Positions 57,257 to 64,000 of a stretch of 64,000 nt of DNA are shown piece by piece. The DNA lies in contig JNDT01002373.1 of assembly GCA_000697055.1 (NCBI GenBank), forward strand, positions 51,374-115,373, written 5' to 3'. Origin of the DNA: Saksenaea vasiformis B4078. Taxonomy: Eukaryota; Mucoromycota; Mucoromycetes; Mucorales; Saksenaeaceae. The translations under genes were made by a program, and so were the position numbers. The stretch's first letter is position 1. Each line of letters starts with the position of its first letter. The notes beneath the pieces were generated by a model. The model saw only the letters and a list, made by a program, of their open reading frames with translations, was not told the DNA's origin and searched no databases.

Positions 57257-58311
57257 CATTCAGGTGAATCTGTTTGCTCTCGGAAGTCGTGCATCGTCAA
57301 CTTCCTTACTCACTGTTTGAGGCGTGTACTTGGCGCCTGCAAATACCCGATGCTGCGCTCTGTGGTATATAGATAACATGTACTGACCACAAATGTGTCC
57401 TCTACTACTAGAATAAGGCTTACATCCGCCCAAGACGGAGGTCATATGATATTGTTAGTGAATTACTGGTACATGTCCAGCATAGACTGTGCTTTTTGGG
57501 ACGCAAATATTATGCAGGCTTGTGCAGTAGGCATTAAAAACCAGAGAATCAATAATGATAAGGTCACATGAACGTCTTTAGTAAAACTTGCAAGTGCTAT
57601 TATCTCTGGCGCTATTGGCGCCAGGTTTAAGTCGTGCTATTAGGTGTCGTTTCTCCTCATATCCCGGCTTTATGCCCGAGTGCAGTTACTATGTACGAGT
57701 CCTATGGGTCCACATCGCAGATGTTTGATTTTGTTAAGCACAGGTGACTACCTTACCTTTCATTGGCAATACTTCAAAAGGGAAGCCGAGTCATTCATTC
57801 CCCTTTTTGGGTCAGCGAACACAGAGATACAGTGTTTGATGGTCTCACCATCCGTTCACTCGGTAAGATGCACCATTCCATTGTATATCTCTGTTCGAAA
57901 AAAATCCAAAGCCTCTATCGCCGATGAGAGCACATACTTCGATTATTTTCTTTGAGTAGCAAATCCTCACTGACATATCTGTGCTGTCGATCGTTCCATC
58001 TCTGCAAGTTAGGCATACGTGAGAAGATTTCGCAGGAATATTTCACTGTCAGACCGCTGGCAGGAATGTACGGATAAATATACTTCCTGACGTGGGGAAA
58101 AGAAAAATGATGTGTTAATTATTCATAACAGAGGAAATACTTGGTCGAAAAGATGAGTACTGTTGCTACATCGAAATGCGGCGATTTCATTGGACAGCCT
58201 TGTACCGCATCAGACTCAATTTTTCCACGGCCTCTTTTTTTTTCCCACGCAGAAAGATTCAAATAGCTTTGACGTACCTTCTCTCTTCCACTTCTTCTTT
58301 TAACCCTTATC

Positions 58312-59950
58312 ATGGCTACTGATACCTACACCTACCACGAAGGATTTGGAAACCACTTTACCTCGGAAGCGTTACCAGACGCCCTGCCTAAAGGTAAGCT
58401 TATCAGTGATCAACCATCGTGAACTGACGTCGTTTAATAGGCCAAAATACTCCTCAACAATGTCCTTACAATTTGTACGCTGAACAGCTGTCTGGAACAG
58501 CATTCACCGTTCCTCGCACGCATAACCGTCGAAGGTACGTACCTTGGAATCCCCGATTTTGATTAATTAAGATCCGTTTAATAGCTGGCTCTATCGTATC
58601 CGGCCTTCTGTGGTTCACACCCCGTATCAACCCGATAAGAACGAACTTTTAGTCTCCAGATTTGGCGGCAAGGACGATGTGATCACACCCACGCAGATCC
58701 GCTGGAGTCCTTTCGACCTACCTGGCGACAACGAAAAGGTCGACTTTGTGCAAGGTCTAAAAACATTGGCTGGTGCTGGTGAACCTTCATGCCGCTCTGG
58801 ATTGGCCGTTCATATCTACACCGCCAATCAGAGCATGGGGCGTAAAGCATTTTACAATAGTGATGGCGACTGGTTGATTGGTAATGATCGGAAATCGAGA
58901 TAATGGGTTCCTAACGGTACGGTCTGTTTACAGTTCCTCAGCAAGGTCGTTTGGATATCACGACCGAATTTGGAAAAATGATGGTGGCTCCCAACGAGAT
59001 TTGTGTCATCCAACGCGGTATCCGGTTCTCGGTTTCTCTGCCAGATGGACCAGTGTAAGTTTTGCAGTCATATAAGAGACGGTTTGATTCCTAAAGAAGG
59101 CGTTCAGGCGTGGCTACATTCTCGAAATATATGGTTCTACATTTGAATTACCCGATCTTGGCCCTATTGGCGCTAACGGTCTTGCAAATCCTCGCGATTT
59201 CCTAACACCTACCGCGGCCTACGTAAAAGAGGATGGTGTGGCATGGAAGATCGTTACCAAGTTCAATGGCGAGCTCTTCGTCGCTAACCAGAATCACACA
59301 CCATTCGATGTGGTTGCTTGGCATGGAAATTATGCGCCGTACAAGTACGACCTCGCAAAGTTCTGTGTTATTAACACAGTCTCTTATGATCACATTGTAA
59401 GGGAAAAGGAACTCCGACTGTCTGGAAAAGCAATGTTCATTTTTGGTATACTAGGATCCTTCTATTTTCACCGTGTTGACGGCCAAATCAAACACACCTG
59501 GTGTCGCCATTGCCGATTTCGTTATCTTCCCACCCCGTTGGGCAGTCGCCGAGAAAACTGTACGTGGTATACAAATATACTGCAATCCTGGATTAACCGT
59601 TATATGCATTCGTTTTATATTAGTTCCGACCACCTTATTTCCATCGTAATTGCATGTCCGAATTCATGGGATTGATCTTGGGTGATTACGAAGGCAAGTC
59701 TGGCGGATTTCTCCCTGGTGGAGGCTCTTTGCACAGCATGATGACTCCCCATGGCCCTGACGCCAATGTCTTTGAGGCAGCCTCTAAAGCCGAGTTAACG
59801 CCTGTGCGTGTGGGTGACAAGACCCAGTCCTTCATGTTTGAGACTAGCTTAATTCTGTCGTTGACAAAATGGGGTTATCAGACTTGTGGCAAGGTCCAGG
59901 AGGATTACTGGAAGGCATGGGCCAACTTGGAAAACAAATTTAGCGGTTAA
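58312..59950 (+). CDS. Homogentisate 1,2-dioxygenase
   Basis: Seven exons: 58312-58393, 58441-58534, 58585-58880, 58934-59054, 59108-59396, 59455-59559, 59624-59950; 437 residues starting [20 protein letters not shown]. Opens the ring of homogentisate to maleylacetoacetate in tyrosine/phenylalanine catabolism (fungal hmgA). Family blocks: [150 protein letters not shown]. The iron ligands His336, Glu342 and His372 (human 335/341/371) are present. Length fits the family and all splice phases agree. Its partners fumarylacetoacetase and maleylacetoacetate isomerase are not in the window. Confidence 0.97.
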
Positions 59951-61101
59951 ACCCGTCGAACAATGTACAGCTTTTACCCCTTGAGATATAGCGCGAGCCC
60001 CTCTAAATAAAATAAACATATCTTTTGTGCATTAACTCCGCAAGCTGTTACGTTTCACAGCACGAAGTCATCCTGATACGGCACACTGCAGGTTTCATCT
60101 CTCAGAACTTACAGTAACTGATCGGTCTTTATGCCAGGTGCTCCAACAATCATTCGCTCAAAAAGATCTATTACCGCAGTTCCAGCTACTCTTATTTTGA
60201 AACAAAAAGTTGCTGTCACACGACGATAGCTTTTTGCTACGCGAGTTTCCCGTATTGAAATCGTTCTTCGAAGTCTGATATGACACGCTGTATTGTCAAT
60301 TGTGACAGCCCCTGGGACTCGGCAAGCATTTACTCCGTTTTGTTTTGTTCATGCAATATGGCTTAGTGTTCTAACAATTCAGCGGGAAAGAAGATTCAGA
60401 GTCCGGTCGACTATATTTCATTTGCTTTTCAGTGGATGTGCTTGCTTCCCCGTTTCCTCCACTTCGCTCTATCTTAATATGTTCGGTTTATCTTAGTGTG
60501 TGAAAATAATCGATTATTGTGAAAAGAGAGAGCGTCCAAGAGACAACCGCATTTCCCGTTTCTGTTCGCCTAAGAAGATACTGTTAGAGCAGAAAGAGTC
60601 ATATTTACCCAGCCTATAGTACCACCTGTGGAGAGTCCTCCATAAATGATAATTGTATAAAAGGTGCCCATATTCCTTTTTGTGATACCGCTAGATCTTC
60701 ATGTAACATAGTCAGCTAACGATGGTCGATTATTGGAGAAGCCGAATAGGTAACACACAAATCAGAGTCTCACAAAGGCGGCAGATGATGACAACCTGCA
60801 CCGTTTCACCACCCAATTTCCTAAAACTTTTTACATCTGTAGTAAAAAAAGTAATACATTTACACTTGAACGAAGTTGTCAAGGATACTGTCATTTTGCG
60901 GCGGGTGACCTTATTTCGTCGCGTGGTGGCTTTCGTCCTGCGCCATTTGGGCTTAGGAAAAAATAAAGTTCGTGCCTCCCTGAGCGTCGGTGCTTACCAC
61001 GTTCCCCAGGAGCAACATCCATACCGAAAGAAAACTATATATTTCAGCCTAATTGATCAGCTCGTTCGTCCTCTTTTCTGTTTCCCATCCGACAGCCGGG
61101 T
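59951..61101. other. Intergenic, no gene recognised
   Basis: 3' of HGD and promoter side of the Kelch gene. A plus frame at 60722-61105 has no domain and overlaps the Kelch start region, so it is probably chance. Confidence 0.4.
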
Positions 61102-63173
61102 ATGAAACTTTTCTGTTTACTCTACTCGGTGATATCCACCGTCACTGCCGTTTCAATACCTACCAGACTTAATGGAGGTAAATCCTTCATTGTCGTGGTG
61201 AGATAAACTGCTGATATCTATCTACAGGCTGCGTTCTTTTAAAACAGAAAGTATATTGTTATGGCGGCCGTACACTTGTTAGCAACATTGACTATGCCTC
61301 CCTAGCTGATCACTATTCACTCGACGTATCGAATGACTTTAACGTTGCCGACGCCAATGCCAACTGGGTAAATATCCCAGGACGAAATTATCAGCTCCAA
61401 CCAAATTGCCTTTTTGCTATGGTTCCATTACGGAAGTTTAATGGTTACATGGTATATATGGGACTGGGTGCGAACAACACACAACATCTTGACAACGAAA
61501 TATCAACTTACAATGCTGACACGGATACTTGGGAGAACGTGCCTACAACTCTTTATCAAGTGTAATGATGCTATATCCTCGTACCACCGCTAAGCAGCTT
61601 TCATTGACAGGATTGATGCCATGGCTGTCATGGATGATCAAGAGCGTATCTGGATCTGGAGTGGTATGAGGTAATTTACACAGATGCTTCTCTTTGCTTG
61701 AGCTTACTCCTATAGCAATTCGTGGGTGGGAAATCCGCAACCTGCCTCCATTCGTCAGTGGATTTGGTACATGAATACTACAGTAGGTTCAATATTCCAG
61801 GGACTATTGTTTTGTAGCTAATATACAAATAATAGTTACAATCTGGACCAGAGGTCGTAAATGCGCGTCAGGTTCCACAAGATATAGCTCGTATGCAGGG
61901 CACTGCCACCGCGTCCAGGGACCGAAGAAAGATATACTACATCGGCGGCGTTGATGCATCTCCAAATCCGAACAAGGGACCAAATGGAACTGATCCGTTC
62001 AGTGTCCTCCCTGCGTTGATGAGTCAGATTCTTATTTTCGATACGACAACAACTTCTTGGGTATTAACCAACGCGTACGGTGATACTCCATCAGGCAGAG
62101 TTTATCATACTGCTGTCCAGCGTATGTTGTTATTCTACCCGCGAAAAATTTTTTCTGACTTTTGTCTCTCAGTGCCCACATGGGATGCTATACTGCTCTA
62201 TGGTGGAGCGCAGTATGGTAAAGTTATTTTCTGTGTGCGCTGAATTCGTGCGTCTGACATTTAGCCCACCTAGTTCAGAGCACACAAGCTCTAGGAAACC
62301 CCACGACTGTGGTAGACGATTATTGCTACTTGCTCAATCTGACTTCCATGACGTGGACGAAGATAACAGATTTAGGGCCTGTACCAGGTGCTGGTCCTCG
62401 ATTCGGCCATTCTGGTATGCTTTCAAAGTAATTCTGACGAGAAATTGAGTATTATCTGTTTAGCTGTTGTGCACGGCGATCGATCCATGTTTATATTTTT
62501 TGGGGTGGATAAAGCTGGCAAGGAGAACAGAGACTTCCATGTTATGGATCTCCAAAAGCTTCAATGGGTAGCAAATTATAGCGCACATGATCAGTACCCA
62601 GATACCCAAGCCAATACATCTTCTATCGTACCACAGCATCCTATCGAAAGTCAAGGTCTATCGGCTGGAGCAATCGCTGGTATTGTCGTTGGCTCCGTTG
62701 TCGGGGTAAGCATTGAATTTTTTTTTTTTTTTTGCTCTATCCTCATCAATGCGGTACAGGTGGCTGCCATTGCTATCATTGCCTTCCTATGGCTTAGGAA
62801 AAAACGAACCAACGCAAATGAAACTGCATACGTCGCTCCGTCCTCTGAAAACTCAGACGCAAAACTGCCGCAAGGACAGTACCACCGTATGGAAGAGACA
62901 GCTACGATTTACAAGGAGACCAGTGGAATTAAGGAAGGAAGTAGTTTCGCCATCAACAACAAAGAGAAAATTGTCGACGAAGGGACATCTTTCGCATCTC
63001 CTGCTCCAGCTTTAGATAGCAGTGAATCTCTGAAACGGAACGTCGTCACTGACTCTCACGCCGTTGTAATTCCTGCAACCAATAATTCTATCGGAAACCA
63101 CAGCTCTCAAACTGATAAGCCAGATGCCGTTCGTCGGTATGTCTTGCAACCAGTAAAACCTGATGGGATTTAG
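61102..63173 (+). CDS. Kelch-repeat single-pass membrane protein with signal peptide
   Basis: Nine exons: 61102-61177, 61228-61561, 61611-61670, 61716-61782, 61836-62121, 62173-62217, 62265-62414, 62464-62705, 62760-63173; 557 residues. Signal peptide MKLFCLLYSVISTVTAVS. The lumenal/extracellular part has Kelch-type strands: VYCYGGRTLV, YMVYMGLG, DTDTWENVP, KIYYIGGVDAS, SWVLTNAYGDTPSGRVYHTA, AILLYGG, TWTKITDLGPVPGAGPRFGH, MFIFFGVDK. A glycine-rich helix (SAGAIAGIVVGSVVG then VAAIAIIAFLWL) followed by RKKR spans the membrane, leaving a cytosolic tail of about 130 residues. The exon boundary splits the helix exactly between VVG and VAA. This architecture is common among Mucoromycota cell-surface or vesicular proteins and resembles attractin/Rager-like Kelch proteins; ligand unknown. 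Confidence 0.85.
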
Positions 63174-63657
63174 GACCCACAAGATAAGATGTGTCTGCCA
63201 CATTCCTTAATTAATTGTACAGTATCATCGGTCGGAGTCACAGATTTTTGCGACCTGAGTCACAGTTACCAGCGAAAATTCAGGCTCTGTCACAAGCTGA
63301 GTCACAACAACTTTAATCAAACTCTCGGTATTTTGAGCCAGTTGGCTTGTAGACGTTCAAAATACCACGGTATTTTACGGTCGGGGTCACATCTGACCTT
63401 GAAAGTCCCTTTTTGCTTATAATCTGAATGTGAAAAAAAGGTGGTTGCCGAATTTGGACTCTCAGTAATGCAGCTTGGGGGCAGGCTTCATGCTTGACCA
63501 ACTTGATTTGATTGTGTACAACGATTCCTACATCTTCTTTGACTGATAGATACTTTAATAACTTAAGTTTACTTCCATGTATGGATGTAATTCGCAAAAT
63601 TACCCACTCGTAATAGAGTCAAAATGTAGTAAAAGCAACGATAATAGATGGCAGTTT
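63174..63657. other. Convergent 3' spacer, no gene
   Basis: Between the Kelch stop and the Gcr1-like stop. It contains several TCACA/AGTCACA words (63237-63305) with no clear periodic array. Confidence 0.4.
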
Positions 63658-64000
63658 TTATTGCTTGCGCAATTCATTCGTCAATCTACTAAGCGACCAT
63701 TTGTTCTCCTGAAGTCTTGCATCTAATCTTTTCACGGCTTCCTTAATGTCTATGCCGCTGCTCAAAGCAATACGGTGGATTTCATGTATAATAGTTAAAC
63801 GTCTTGAGTAAAACTGACGTTCTGCAAACAAAAGTTAGTATATAACATGTCACTGCAAAGATGGTTTGATGTAGCAAACCTTTAGGACATGATCTCCATG
63901 AGGTTCCAAATTTCCTGTCAAGTTCCATAATTGAAGGCGAGTCTGATCGCAGTCCTTCGGACCATTCTCTCCACAAGTCGAAAACTGTGCTGATGTTCCT
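63658..64000 (-). CDS. Gcr1-like DNA-binding domain protein, C-terminal part (cut by window edge)
   Basis: Two exons are visible right to left, 63880-64000 (continues beyond the window) and 63658-63821, with a 58-nt intron (63822-63879). The product reads NISTVFDLWREWSEGLRSDS, then IMELDRKFGTSWRSCPKERQ, FYSRRLTIIHEIHRIA and ends LQENKWSLSRLTNELRKQ. The pattern V-x-D-L-W-x-E-W ... G-P/S-S-I ... W-R ... F-Y-S-R-R matches the Gcr1_C domain of yeast Gcr1, an activator of glycolytic genes, widespread in fungi as a single C-terminal DNA-binding domain. The N-terminal part of the protein lies outside the window. Confidence 0.88.

Larger units (their letters stand above)
55594..58311. other. Gene-poor stretch with two dispersed repeats
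   Basis: Upstream of the Nudix-CCCH-W2 gene and before HGD. 56170-56870 has frame fragments in several phases (one contains VLLVPVSNCNLYQ, another ARLKSSGHIKEITGSIRG) that suggest a decayed transposase-like or duplicated gene; no family named. The repeats at 56130 and 57137 have partners at 18686 and 22583. No intact gene. Confidence 0.35.

Noticed and set aside
63174..63420. Repeated AGTCACA/GGTCACA words as a CRISPR-like or tandem array
   Set aside because: Spacing is irregular, units are 6-8 bp, and a eukaryotic nuclear context makes CRISPR implausible.

Overview
This is nuclear DNA of a filamentous fungus, most likely an early-diverging one of the Mucoromycota type (phylum is inference from protein character; no marker here names a species). 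Genes are compact, mostly split by 45-110 nt GT-AG introns with pyrimidine-rich 3' ends, and nearly every protein with a recognisable family is a conserved eukaryotic housekeeping protein. I rebuilt exon-intron structures by hand from splice signals, frame continuity and family conservation, so internal boundaries are predictions.

Layout. 0.3-4 kb: a convergent pair, an FYR-domain nuclear protein (+) and a single-pass membrane DUF4097 protein (-). 4-9.7 kb: gene-poor and repeat-rich, with an isolated 18S rRNA fragment, a CACTA-type MITE with intact target-site duplication, a short direct repeat and a decayed tandem array. 9.7-13.3 kb: mitochondrial ribosomal protein uL15m and mitochondrial serine hydroxymethyltransferase (both +). 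16.4-21.9 kb: tail-anchored E2 enzyme Ubc6 (-), a decayed OB-fold-like locus, and LARP1 (-). 21.9-30.9 kb: mostly degenerate sequence around a broken MYND-finger locus and an intact tetraspanin (+). 30.9-35.1 kb: ATP synthase subunit Atp18 (+), diphthine methylesterase Dph7 (-) and ETF beta (-). 38.5-44.5 kb: acetyl-CoA synthetase (-) and the corepressor Tup1 (-). 44.5-49.7 kb: another gene-poor block holding a 562-bp non-autonomous transposon with 8-bp target-site duplication. 49.7-55.6 kb: a SAM methyltransferase with a one-base frame break (+), PTPA/Rrd (-), a divergent 82-residue orphan (+), and an unusual Nudix + tandem CCCH + W2 protein (-). 58.3-63.2 kb: homogentisate 1,2-dioxygenase (+) and a secreted/membrane Kelch protein (+). 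The right edge cuts a Gcr1-like DNA-binding protein (-).

The genes do not form a cluster or operon. Several do share themes: mitochondrial energy and one-carbon metabolism (SHMT, Atp18, ETF beta, uL15m), acetate and tyrosine catabolism (Acs, HGD), and control of translation or mRNA (LARP1, Dph7 acting on eEF2, the CCCH-W2 protein). The most unusual item is the Nudix-CCCH-CCCH-W2 protein at 53.1-55.6 kb, which joins a nucleotide-hydrolase fold, an AU-rich-RNA-binding module and a translation-initiation-factor contact domain in one polypeptide. The gene-poor blocks hold repeats shared across the window, and one pair of copies differs mostly by C-to-T/G-to-A transitions.
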